Part shown: piece after piece, positions 1-6,564 of the stretch | Position numbering within the stretch: position 1 is the first letter of the stretch | How the letters are laid out: every line of letters starts with the position of its first letter | From: CAVRJC01 sp964505725 | GTDB taxonomy: Bacteria; Actinomycetota; Acidimicrobiia; IMCC26256; DASPTH01 | Length of the DNA: 8,941 nt | Assembly (NCBI GenBank): GCA_964505725.1 | Contig: CAZDJK010000100.1 | Location: forward strand, 1-8,941 | Reading direction: 5' to 3' | Notes under the pieces: generated by a model | Databases searched by the model: none | Seen by the model: the letters and a program-made list of their open reading frames with translations, nothing else | What the model was told of the DNA's origin: nothing | Program-made: the position numbers and the translations under genes

Positions 1-321
1 GTCGTCGGTGCTCAGGCCGTTGCACACGATGACGAAGTCGTGGGCGCCGATCCGCCCGACGGTGTCGTCGGGACGGACGAGCGACCGCAGCCTCCCGGCG
101 AGCAGGAGCAGCATGTCGAGGCCGCCGCCACGACGCCGCTCGTAGTCCGAGCACACATCGACGCTGACGTGGAGCACCCCGACGAGGCGCCGCTCACGCT
201 CGGCGCGCGCCAGAGCCATGCCGACGCGGTCCCACAGCAGCGCCGGACGCGGCAGGCGCGTGACCGGGTCGAACAGCTCGGCGTACCGCTGCGCGTCGTC
301 TCTCGATCGGATGCCCAACAA
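1..321 (-). CDS. Degenerate GGDEF-domain protein, 3' end truncated by window edge
   Basis: Read on the minus strand, the frame whose last codon occupies bases 3-1 gives a recognisable diguanylate-cyclase-like fold. It has a DPVTRLPRPALLWDRV segment (family form D-LTGLPNR-LL-DRL), an AERERRLVGVLHVSVD strand, an LLLLAGRLRSLVRPDDTVGRIG segment, and GAHDF where GGDEF should stand. Third codon positions become strongly G/C from about base 360 downward. I chose TTG at 321-319 because GGAGG lies 8 bases upstream (334-330); the frame is open further up, with TTG at 423 and GTG at 519 as alternatives. GAHDF replaces the active-site motif, and the family's F-K-N-D-GH-GD metal and substrate residues are also absent. 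I infer it makes no cyclic di-GMP and may instead be a structural or GTP/c-di-GMP-sensing domain. An EAL or other domain could follow beyond the edge. It diverges from the dehydratase gene. Confidence 0.72.
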   Translation of the reverse strand, partial: MLGIRSRDDAQRYAELFDPVTRLPRPALLWDRVGMALARAERERRLVGVLHVSVDVCSDYERRRGGGLDMLLLLAGRLRSLVRPDDTVGRIGAHDFVIVCNGLSTDD

Positions 322-329
322 CGGGTGCG

Positions 330-334
330 CCTCC
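330..334 (-). promoter_or_regulatory. Ribosome binding site supporting the TTG start of the GGDEF-like gene
   Basis: GGAGG on the minus strand lies 8 bases before TTG at 321-319. It is the best Shine-Dalgarno match in front of any in-frame start of this gene. The rise in third-position G/C begins slightly upstream, so a longer protein remains possible. Confidence 0.4.
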
Positions 335-402
335 GGGGTGGTCGGGGCGGAAGCCGCCTCACGTCCTTCATCGGCGCTTCGGGCGCGATGTGTAGCGGTT
401 TC

Positions 403-441
403 TCCCGGCCGCCGGGCACTCAAGTTCGTACGCGGCCGGGA
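403..441. repeat. 10-bp inverted repeat in the divergent intergenic region
   Basis: TCCCGGCCGC at 403-412 is matched exactly by its reverse complement GCGGCCGGGA at 432-441, with 19 bases between. A second, overlapping symmetric element, CCCGGC-C-GCCGGG, spans 404-416. The repeat sits between the start of the GGDEF-like gene and the dehydratase start at 496. It could be an operator or a 5'-leader hairpin. In GC-rich DNA such repeats also arise by chance. Confidence 0.4.
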
Positions 442-495
442 CGATTCGACATCGCGGGCGTGACACGAGCCTTGGGACGAGCGGGATCGGCAACG

Positions 496-2364
496 GTGGA
501 CGGGTACAACGCGAAGCACCGCATCGCCCGCAGCGCCAGCCGAATCCGCGGCGACGGACTGCTGGTCGCGCTCGACGCGATCCTCGTCGGCGCCGCCTAC
601 ACCGTCGCGCTCCTCGCCCGTTTCGACCTGCGGATCCCGGCGCACTACTGGGCCGAGTTCCGCGTGTTCCTTCCGGTCGCGTGCGTCGTGCACGTCGCGG
701 CGACGTGGGCGTGGGGCGGTTACGGTCGGGCCTGGAAGCACGCGAGCATGGACGAGGCCCGCCGGCTGCTCGCCGCGGGGATCACGAGCCTCGTCGTGCT
801 GCTCGCCATCTACGCCTGGAACGAGCGTGACATCCCCCTGAGCGTGCTCGTCGCCGGCGCGCCCCTCGCGACGTTGTTCTGTGGGCTGGTCCGGTTCCAG
901 TCGCGCCTGTTCGCATTCCGCCGCGCGCGCGGTGGCATCGAGCACCGCGTCGTCGTGGTCGGCGCCGGACCCCATGCGGCGACCGCGCTCCGCGAGATGC
1001 AGGCGAGCCACAACCTCGGCCTCCACCCGGTGGCGGTGGTCGACGACGACCTCGCGCTCCGCCATCGCTCCATCCACGGTGTCCCCGTCGCAGGGCGCCT
1101 GAGGGACCTCGCCGACGTCGTGCGCGAGAGCGGCGCGGATCAGCTGCTCCTCACGCTCCCCAATCCGTCGCGCGAGACGCTGCGCGAGGTGGTGCAGGCC
1201 GCGGAGATCACGGGCGTGCCCGTGCGGGTGCTGCGGCCGGCCTCGTCGTGGGTGTACGGCATGCCCCGCCTGCGTGACATCCGCGACCTCGACATCGAGG
1301 ACCTGCTCCGCCGCGAGCCGGTCGCGGTGGACCTGGAGCCGGTGCGGCGCCTGCTCCACGGCCGCCGGGTGCTCGTGACCGGCGGGGGCGGGTGGATCGG
1401 CTCCGAGATCGCCCGCCAGGTGGCCGCGTTCGAGCCGGCGCAGCTCGTGCTGCTCGATCACGACGAGACCCACCTGCACGACGCCGCGCAGGGCGTCGAC
1501 GGCGACTGCGCGCTCGAGCTCGTCGACATCAGGGACGCCGACGTGCTCCGCGCCGTGTTCGAGCGGATCCGACCCGAGGTCGTGTTCCACGCGGCCGCGC
1601 ACAAGCACGTGCCCATCCTCGAGGACTTCGCGTGCGAAGCCATCCGCACCAACGTGTTCGGCACCCTGAACCTCATCGAGTGCTGCATGGCCGTGCAATC
1701 CCGACACCTCGTGTGCATCTCCACCGACAAGGCGGCCACGCCGACCAGCGTGATGGGCGCGTCGAAGTGGCTCGCCGAGCAGATCCTGCTGAGCCGGGCG
1801 CCGGCCGAGGGCTACTGCGCGGTCCGGTTCGGCAACGTGCTCGGCAGTCGGGGCAGCGTCATCCCGACGTTCCAGCAGCAGATCCAGCACGGCGGGCCGA
1901 TCACCGTGACCGACCGCGACATGACCCGGTTCTTCATGAGCACCGACGAAGCCGTGCGCCTGGTGCTGGTGGGCGCATCATCGAGCCGAGGGCTCACCGT
2001 CCTCGCGCTCGAGATGGGCGAGCAGGTGAACATCTACGAGCTCGCGGAGCGCATGATCCGCCTCTGCGGTCGCCAGCCGCACGAGGACATCGAGATCCGG
2101 GTGACCGGGCTCCGTCCGGGCGAGAACATCACCGAGGCGCTCGTGGGACCCGCGGAGCACGTCCGGCCCGGCGACGGAGGCCCGGTCATGACCATCGAGC
2201 CCTTCCGGTTGGCTTCAACGGAGCTCGACGCGATCCTCGAGCGGCTGTCGACCGTCGTCGCCGGCGGCGACCACGAGACCGCACGCGCCGTGCTGCTGGA
2301 CGTGGCCGCCCGGGCGGCCCTCCCCACGTCCCCGGCCGGGCGCGAGGCGCCGACCCACGCGTAG
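496..2364 (+). CDS. pglF: Membrane-bound UDP-GlcNAc 4,6-dehydratase (PglF/WbpM/CapD family)
   Basis: This enzyme is predicted to convert UDP-GlcNAc to a UDP-4-keto-6-deoxy sugar at the inner face of the membrane. From GTG at 496 it is 622 residues, a normal length for full PglF/WbpM proteins. Hydrophobic stretches near residues 22-42, 56-73, 93-107 and 115-132 fit the family's four-helix membrane anchor. A first nucleotide-binding domain follows (VVVVGAGP, 152-159). The catalytic SDR domain begins with TGGGGWIG at 295-302; Trp replaces the usual Ser in this loop. The family triad is visible as STDK (409-412) and MGASK (420-424), with Met in place of the usual SDR Tyr. RFGNVLGSRGSVIP and GLRPGE are further family signatures. 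I prefer 496 to GTG 460 because third-position G/C rises sharply there and GGGA lies 9 bases before it. Sequence alone does not fix whether the product keeps or inverts C5. The PglE-type aminotransferase and PglC partner in this window favour the PglF reaction. Confidence 0.9.
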   Translation: MDGYNAKHRIARSASRIRGDGLLVALDAILVGAAYTVALLARFDLRIPAHYWAEFRVFLPVACVVHVAATWAWGGYGRAWKHASMDEARRLLAAGITSLVVLLAIYAWNERDIPLSVLVAGAPLATLFCGLVRFQSRLFAFRRARGGIEHRVVVVGAGPHAATALREMQASHNLGLHPVAVVDDDLALRHRSIHGVPVAGRLRDLADVVRESGADQLLLTLPNPSRETLREVVQAAEITGVPVRVLRPASSWVYGMPRLRDIRDLDIEDLLRREPVAVDLEPVRRLLHGRRVLVTGGGGWIGSEIARQVAAFEPAQLVLLDHDETHLHDAAQGVDGDCALELVDIRDADVLRAVFERIRPEVVFHAAAHKHVPILEDFACEAIRTNVFGTLNLIECCMAVQSRHLVCISTDKAATPTSVMGASKWLAEQILLSRAPAEGYCAVRFGNVLGSRGSVIPTFQQQIQHGGPITVTDRDMTRFFMSTDEAVRLVLVGASSSRGLTVLALEMGEQVNIYELAERMIRLCGRQPHEDIEIRVTGLRPGENITEALVGPAEHVRPGDGGPVMTIEPFRLASTELDAILERLSTVVAGGDHETARAVLLDVAARAALPTSPAGREAPTHA

Positions 2365-2365
2365 C

Positions 2366-3298
2366 TCAGTCGAGGGTGCGGTACCAGGCGGCGGTTCGCT
2401 CCAGGCCCTCTCGCAGATCGACGGACGGCTTCCAGCCGAGCACCTCCGCCGCCAACGTGGCGTCGGGGCGCCGTACCTTGGGATCGTCGGTCGGGAGCGG
2501 CTCGAACACCAGCTCCGCCTGCACGCCGAGCACCTCCTGCACCATCTCCGCGAGGTCGCGGACCGACACCTCGGCCTCGCTCCCGATGTTCATCGGGCCG
2601 ACGTAGTCGGAGTCGAGCAGGGCGAGCATGCCGCGGACCTCGTCCTCCACGTAACAGAACGACCGCGTCTGACTCCCGTCGCCCTGGATCGTGAGCGGCT
2701 CGCCGTGCATAGCCTGCCACAGGAAGTTCGAGACGACGCGTCCGTCGGCCGGCCGGAGGCGGGGGCCGTAGGTGTTGAAGATGCGCACGATCTTGGTGTC
2801 GAGCCCGTAGAGGCGGTGGTAGGCCATGGTGATCGCCTCCGCGTAACGCTTGGCCTCGTCGTATACGGAGCGGGGCCCCACCGAGTTGACGTTCCCGAGG
2901 TACGACTCGGGCTGGGGGTGCACGAGGGGATCGCCGTAGATCTCGCTCGTCGACGCGAGGAAGAAGCGTGCCCCGTGGGCGCGAGCCAGCTCGAGGGCGC
3001 GTCGGGTACCGATCGAACCGACCTCGAGCGTCTCGATCGGGTGCGCGTGGTAGTCGGGCGGGCTCGCCGGGCTGGCGAGGTGCATCACCGCGTCGACGGG
3101 TCCGGCGACGGAAAGGTCGTCGATCACGTTCTGCTCGACCAACGAGAAGCGTGGGGAGCCCTCCAGCTGCGCGACGTTCTCCCGGGTGCCGGTGAGGAAG
3201 TTGTCGACCGCGACGACGTCCGAACCCCGGTCGTGGAGGGCGTCGCAGACGTGGGAACCGAGGAATCCTGAGCCGCCGGTGACGACGACACGCGTCAC
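2366..3298 (-). CDS. uxs: UDP-glucuronate decarboxylase (UDP-xylose synthase)
   Basis: This predicted 310-residue cytoplasmic, NAD-dependent enzyme oxidises, decarboxylates and re-reduces UDP-glucuronate to UDP-xylose. It opens with TGGSGFLGSH (7-16), the NAD-binding loop. LASTSEIYGDP (114-124) supplies Glu119, which marks decarboxylating members of the family. SVYDEAKR (144-151) holds the catalytic Tyr146 and Lys150. RIFNTYGPR, GDGSQTRSFCYV and DDPKVRRPD (271-279) are typical of UXS, the last containing the Arg expected in the active site. GTG at 3298-3296 shares its first base with the TAG stop of the UDP-glucose dehydrogenase gene, whose product makes its substrate. Translation is probably coupled, since the nearest Shine-Dalgarno match is weak. 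It is the last gene of the operon and ends one base from the convergent dehydratase gene. Start and family are well supported. Confidence 0.93.
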   Translation of the reverse strand: MTRVVVTGGSGFLGSHVCDALHDRGSDVVAVDNFLTGTRENVAQLEGSPRFSLVEQNVIDDLSVAGPVDAVMHLASPASPPDYHAHPIETLEVGSIGTRRALELARAHGARFFLASTSEIYGDPLVHPQPESYLGNVNSVGPRSVYDEAKRYAEAITMAYHRLYGLDTKIVRIFNTYGPRLRPADGRVVSNFLWQAMHGEPLTIQGDGSQTRSFCYVEDEVRGMLALLDSDYVGPMNIGSEAEVSVRDLAEMVQEVLGVQAELVFEPLPTDDPKVRRPDATLAAEVLGWKPSVDLREGLERTAAWYRTLD

Positions 3299-4587
3299 TA
3301 GCGGCCGATGCCCTGGTACGAGAACCCCATCCTGCGCATAGCTGCCGGGTCGAGGAGGTTGCGGGTGTCGACCACGGCACGCGGCGAGGTCATCGCACCT
3401 GCCACCTTGCGGAAGTCGAGCCAACGGAACTCGTCCCACTCGGTGAGCAGTGCGACGAGCTGCGCGTCCTCGGCTGCGGCATAGGCGTCGGCGACGAGCT
3501 CGACGCCCTCGACGGGACAGTCCTCGGTGATGATCGGGTCGTACGCGCGGACGATCGCGCCTTCGGCCACGACGCGCTCGGCAACCGCGATCGCGGGTGA
3601 ATCGCGGGTGTCGTCGGTGTTGGCCTTGAACGTGAGCCCCCAGAGCCCGACGCGCACGTCGGTCAGCGCGCCGCCGGCGGCGGCTCGGATCTTGTCGAGC
3701 ACCCGTTCGTGTTGCCGTTCGTTCACCTCGACGACGCCCTGGAGCAGGTCGAACTCGTATCCCGCCTCGTTCGCGGTGTAGAGGAGCGCGGCGACGTCCT
3801 TCGGGAAGCACGAGCCGCCGTACCCGGGTCCCGGCTCGAGGAACTCGGAGCCGATGCGGTGGTCGTAGCCCATGCCGAGCGCAACATCCCGCACATCCGC
3901 GTTGATCGCCTCGCACAGATTGGCGATCGCGTTGATGAACGAGATCTTCGCGGCGAGGAACGAGTTCGACGCGTACTTGATCATCTCCGCCGATGCGGAG
4001 TCCGTCACGACCACCGGCGCGTGCACGCCGTCGTAGAGACTCGTCACGCGAACAGCGACCGAAGTGTCCTCGCACCCGATCACCAGGCGGTCAGGCTCGA
4101 GGAAGTCGCGCACCGCGTTGCCCTCGCGTAGGAACTCGGGGTTCGACGCGACGCCGACGTCGTTCGGCGCGCCGTGCTGACTCAGCTCTCGCGCCACCAT
4201 CCGGGTCGAGCCGACCGGCATGGTCGACTTGTTCACGACGATCGCGCCGGGTCGGAGGGCGGGGGCGATCTCGCGGGCCACCGATTGCACCACCGACAGG
4301 TCGGCGCTACCTCCGTCACCGAACGGCGTGGGGACGCACAAGAAGACGAATTCTGCATCTTCCACCGCCTTCGTCGCACCGACGACGAAGCGCAGCCGAC
4401 CCGATGCCAGGCCCTCGGCCACCAAGGCGGGAAGGCCTTCCTCGAGGATCGGCACCTCACCGCGCTGGAGCCCGGCGATCTTGTCGGCGTCGATGTCGGC
4501 GCAGACCACGTCGTGCCCGAAGTGCGCGAGGCACGCCGCCGACGTGATACCGACGTACCCGGCCCCGATGACCGCGACTTCACTCAC
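3298..4587 (-). CDS. ugd: UDP-glucose 6-dehydrogenase
   Basis: This enzyme oxidises UDP-glucose twice to UDP-glucuronate with NAD+. The predicted protein is 429 residues, normal for bacterial Ugd. The N-terminal dinucleotide-binding motif is VIGAGYVG (6-13). VPTP (85-88) and KSTMPVGST (120-128) follow, then SNPEFLREG (148-156) with Glu151, EMIKYASN (201-208) with Lys204 and Asn208, and GYGGSCFPKD (255-264) with the catalytic Cys260 and Asp264. The C-terminal UDP-binding domain carries GLTFKANTDDTRDSP. GTG at 4587-4585 has a strong GGGAAGGGG Shine-Dalgarno 7 bases upstream and places the Rossmann motif at the extreme N terminus. The stop overlaps the UXS start by one base, so UDP-GlcA production and its decarboxylation are physically coupled. 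It lies 23 bases after another nucleotide-sugar dehydrogenase of a different subfamily. It could also supply UDP-GlcA directly to a glycan. Confidence 0.94.
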   Translation of the reverse strand: MSEVAVIGAGYVGITSAACLAHFGHDVVCADIDADKIAGLQRGEVPILEEGLPALVAEGLASGRLRFVVGATKAVEDAEFVFLCVPTPFGDGGSADLSVVQSVAREIAPALRPGAIVVNKSTMPVGSTRMVARELSQHGAPNDVGVASNPEFLREGNAVRDFLEPDRLVIGCEDTSVAVRVTSLYDGVHAPVVVTDSASAEMIKYASNSFLAAKISFINAIANLCEAINADVRDVALGMGYDHRIGSEFLEPGPGYGGSCFPKDVAALLYTANEAGYEFDLLQGVVEVNERQHERVLDKIRAAAGGALTDVRVGLWGLTFKANTDDTRDSPAIAVAERVVAEGAIVRAYDPIITEDCPVEGVELVADAYAAAEDAQLVALLTEWDEFRWLDFRKVAGAMTSPRAVVDTRNLLDPAAMRRMGFSYQGIGR

Positions 4588-4594
4588 GCCAATT

Positions 4595-4603
4595 CCCCTT
4601 CCC
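4595..4603 (-). promoter_or_regulatory. Strong ribosome binding site of ugd
   Basis: GGGAAGGGG on the minus strand sits 7 bases before the GTG at 4587-4585, inside the 23-base gap after the preceding gene. It is among the best Shine-Dalgarno matches in the window. It fixes the ugd start and suggests independent, efficient initiation there rather than pure coupling. Confidence 0.75.
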
Positions 4604-4610
4604 ACATCAC

Positions 4611-5921
4611 CTAGAGCACCTCGCCGCGGAAGTCGCGGCCCCGGAGGCGACCCTTCGTGTCGAAGACCAGGCGGGCCTTCTCGCAGATCATGTCGTACGG
4701 CAGGTCGGGGTGGTCCACGAGGACGAGCACGAGGTCGGCGGCCTCGACCTCGCCCGGGGAGCACTCGACGCGCACCGCCTCGAAGGGAAGCACGTCGTCC
4801 TCGGGAACGTGGCGATCATGGATGCGCACGTCCGAGCCCAGCGCGATGAGCTGCTGCGCGATCTCAGTGGACGGCGATTCCCTCCAATCCGACGTACCCG
4901 CCTTGTAGGCGAGGCCGAGGAGCAGGATCCTGCTCCCGCGCACGGCGCGGCTCTCGCCGTTCAGGATGCCGACGACCCGGCCGACCACGTAATCGGGCAT
5001 GTGGCTGTTCACGTCGTTCGCGAGCTCGACGAACCGGAATCGCTGGCCGAGCCGCCGCTCCACCCGCCACGCCAGGTACGACGGGTCGATAGGGAGGCAG
5101 TGACCGCCCACGCCGGGGCCGGGTGTGAACCGCATGTACCCGAACGGCTTGGTCGACGTGGCGTCGATCGCCGACCAGATGTCGACACCGAGCTCGCGAG
5201 CGAACATGGCGAGCTCGTTCACGAGCGCGATGTTCACGTGACGGAAGGTGTTCTCCAGGAGCTTGACGAGCTCCGCCTCACCCGTCGATCCGACGGCGAC
5301 GGTCTCGTCGACCAGCTTCCCGTAGAAACGCTCGACGGCGCGGGTCGACGCGGCATCGATCCCCGACACGACCTTCGGCGTGTTGACGAAGTTGAACTTC
5401 GGGTTGCCGGGGTCGATCCGCTCCGGCGAATAGCCGACCATGAAGTCGTCGCCGGCGCGCAGCCCACTCCGTTCGAGCGCGGGTCGCAGGAGCTCCTCCG
5501 TCGTGCCCGGATAGGTCGTCGACTCGAGCACCACGAGCGCGCCGGGCCGGAGGTGCTCGGCGAGCGTCGCGGCCGCAGACTCGATGTAGGAGAGGTCGGG
5601 CGTCCCCTCACGCAGGGGTGTGGGCACGGTGATCACGGCCACGTCGAATCCGGCGAGGTCGGCCGGATCCTTCGTCGCCAGGTACCGGGACGACTCGATC
5701 GCGACCCGGAGCTCCTCGCTCGAGACGTCCTCTACGTACGAGCGAGCCGACTGAAGCGCGTTGACCCGTGCCTCGGACGTGTCGTAGCCGACGACCGACC
5801 AACCGACCTCGACCGCGCGCAGCGCGACCGGCAGCCCCACGTATCCCTGACCCACCACGACGACCCGCGCGGTGCCGTCGTCGAGCCGGGCGGTCAGGGC
5901 GGAGTCGCGCGCTTCCACCAC
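4611..5921 (-). CDS. wbpA: UDP-N-acetylhexosamine 6-dehydrogenase (WbpA family)
   Basis: This predicted 436-residue NAD-dependent dehydrogenase converts the C6 hydroxyl of a UDP-N-acetylhexosamine to a carboxylate. VVVGQGYVGLP (21-31) is the Rossmann loop. VPTPLREGTPDLSYI (99-113), ESTTYPGTTEE (133-143) and YSPERIDPGN (164-173) are signatures of the HexNAc branch rather than the UDP-glucose branch. Lys220 and Asn224 lie in ELVKLLENTFRHVN, and the catalytic Cys275 and Asp279 lie in GPGVGGHCLPIDP (268-280). GLAYKAGTSDWRESP marks the C-terminal domain. The SPERIDPGN and GGHCLPIDP wording resembles WbpA-type enzymes acting on UDP-GlcNAc more than WbpO/TviB types, but the WbpP-like epimerase upstream makes UDP-GalNAc a possible substrate. 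Adjacent GTG codons at 5921 and 5918 are the likely starts. No strong Shine-Dalgarno precedes them; an AAAGGACGG element just after the upstream stop is too distant. The gap to the upstream gene is 31 bases. Confidence 0.9.
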   Translation of the reverse strand: MVEARDSALTARLDDGTARVVVVGQGYVGLPVALRAVEVGWSVVGYDTSEARVNALQSARSYVEDVSSEELRVAIESSRYLATKDPADLAGFDVAVITVPTPLREGTPDLSYIESAAATLAEHLRPGALVVLESTTYPGTTEELLRPALERSGLRAGDDFMVGYSPERIDPGNPKFNFVNTPKVVSGIDAASTRAVERFYGKLVDETVAVGSTGEAELVKLLENTFRHVNIALVNELAMFARELGVDIWSAIDATSTKPFGYMRFTPGPGVGGHCLPIDPSYLAWRVERRLGQRFRFVELANDVNSHMPDYVVGRVVGILNGESRAVRGSRILLLGLAYKAGTSDWRESPSTEIAQQLIALGSDVRIHDRHVPEDDVLPFEAVRVECSPGEVEAADLVLVLVDHPDLPYDMICEKARLVFDTKGRLRGRDFRGEVL

Positions 5922-5952
5922 GGCAGGATACCGCCGCCGCGGGGCCGTCCTT

Positions 5953-6564
5953 TCACGCGTGGTTGCCGCGGAACGGCTCCATCGTGGCGTGGCCGGGTGC
6001 TGCGACACCGTGGCCGCCGAGCACCTCCCGTACCGTCATCAGCAGGATCTTGCAGTCGAGGCGCAGCGAGCGGTGGTCCACGTACCACACGTCGAGCGCG
6101 AACTTCTCGTCCCACGTGAGCGCGTTCCGGCCGTTGACCTGCGTCCAACCCGTGAGGCCCGGGAGCACCTCGTGCCTGCGCATCTGGTGGGCGTCGTAGA
6201 GCGGGAGATACTCCATGAGGAGCGGTCGCGGCCCGACCAGGCTCATGTCCCCGGCGAGCACGTTCAGGAGCTCGGGCAGCTCGTCGAGGCTGGTGCGCCG
6301 GAGGAAGCGACCGAAGCTCGTGAGTCGGTCGGCGTCGGGCAGCAGCCGGCCGCTCGCGTCGCGACGATCGGTCATCGTGCGGAATTTCAAGAGCGTGAAC
6401 GGCCGACCGTGCCGCCCCGGGCGGGTCTGGCGGAACCACACGGGCGAACCCAACCGGAGGCGAACACCGAGCGCGATCGTCAGTATCAGGGGCGAGAGCA
6501 CGATCAGCGCCGACGCGGCACCGATCACGTCCACCGCGCGCTTCGCAGCAGCGCTAGGTGACAC
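5953..6564 (-). CDS. pglC: PglC-type monotopic phosphoglycosyl transferase
   Basis: This enzyme is predicted to start a lipid-linked glycan by moving a phospho-sugar from a UDP-sugar to undecaprenyl phosphate at the inner membrane face. At 203 residues it is the minimal, single-domain form of the bacterial sugar transferase family, like PglC, not the five-helix WbaP form. KR (8-9) precedes a hydrophobic segment (about 11-34) broken by Ser24-Pro25, the family's re-entrant helix motif. SPVWFRQTRPG (40-50) and LLKFRTMTD (58-66) follow. SLDELPELLNV (92-102) holds the catalytic Asp94-Glu95 pair. MSLVGPRPLLMEYLPLY, RRHEVLPGLTGWTQVNGRN and FALDVWYVDH closely follow the PglC pattern. GTG at 6564-6562 lies inside the end of the epimerase gene, overlapping it by 11 bases, so translational coupling is likely. 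The presence of PglF- and PglE-type enzymes suggests a bacillosamine-type UDP-sugar donor. That specificity is inferred. Confidence 0.93.
   Translation of the reverse strand: MSPSAAAKRAVDVIGAASALIVLSPLILTIALGVRLRLGSPVWFRQTRPGRHGRPFTLLKFRTMTDRRDASGRLLPDADRLTSFGRFLRRTSLDELPELLNVLAGDMSLVGPRPLLMEYLPLYDAHQMRRHEVLPGLTGWTQVNGRNALTWDEKFALDVWYVDHRSLRLDCKILLMTVREVLGGHGVAAPGHATMEPFRGNHA

Noticed and set aside
40..495. N-terminal extension of the dehydratase frame back to base 40
   Set aside because: This stretch overlaps the GGDEF-like gene on the other strand and reads as low-complexity antisense. The family's N terminus and the jump in third-position G/C place the start near 496.
2034..3380. Minus-strand open frame of 448 codons across the convergent junction
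   Set aside because: It is an out-of-frame shadow of uxs and of the dehydratase 3' end, and is rich in Arg/Ala/Pro as such shadows are.
3588..3611. Tandem near-repeat ATCGCGGGTG in ugd
   Set aside because: It lies within conserved coding sequence (the DTRDSPAIAVAE region) and is explained by codon choice.
3298..5921. Recent tandem duplication of the two adjacent dehydrogenase genes
   Set aside because: The active-site motifs belong to different subfamilies (GGSCFPKD versus GGHCLPIDP), and the rest diverges strongly. They are ancient paralogues brought together, not a local duplication.
4710..6119. Long plus-strand open frame of 469 codons opposite the dehydrogenase and PGT genes
   Set aside because: It is antisense to well-supported genes and has no recognisable motifs. 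Long antisense frames are expected where third positions are strongly G/C.
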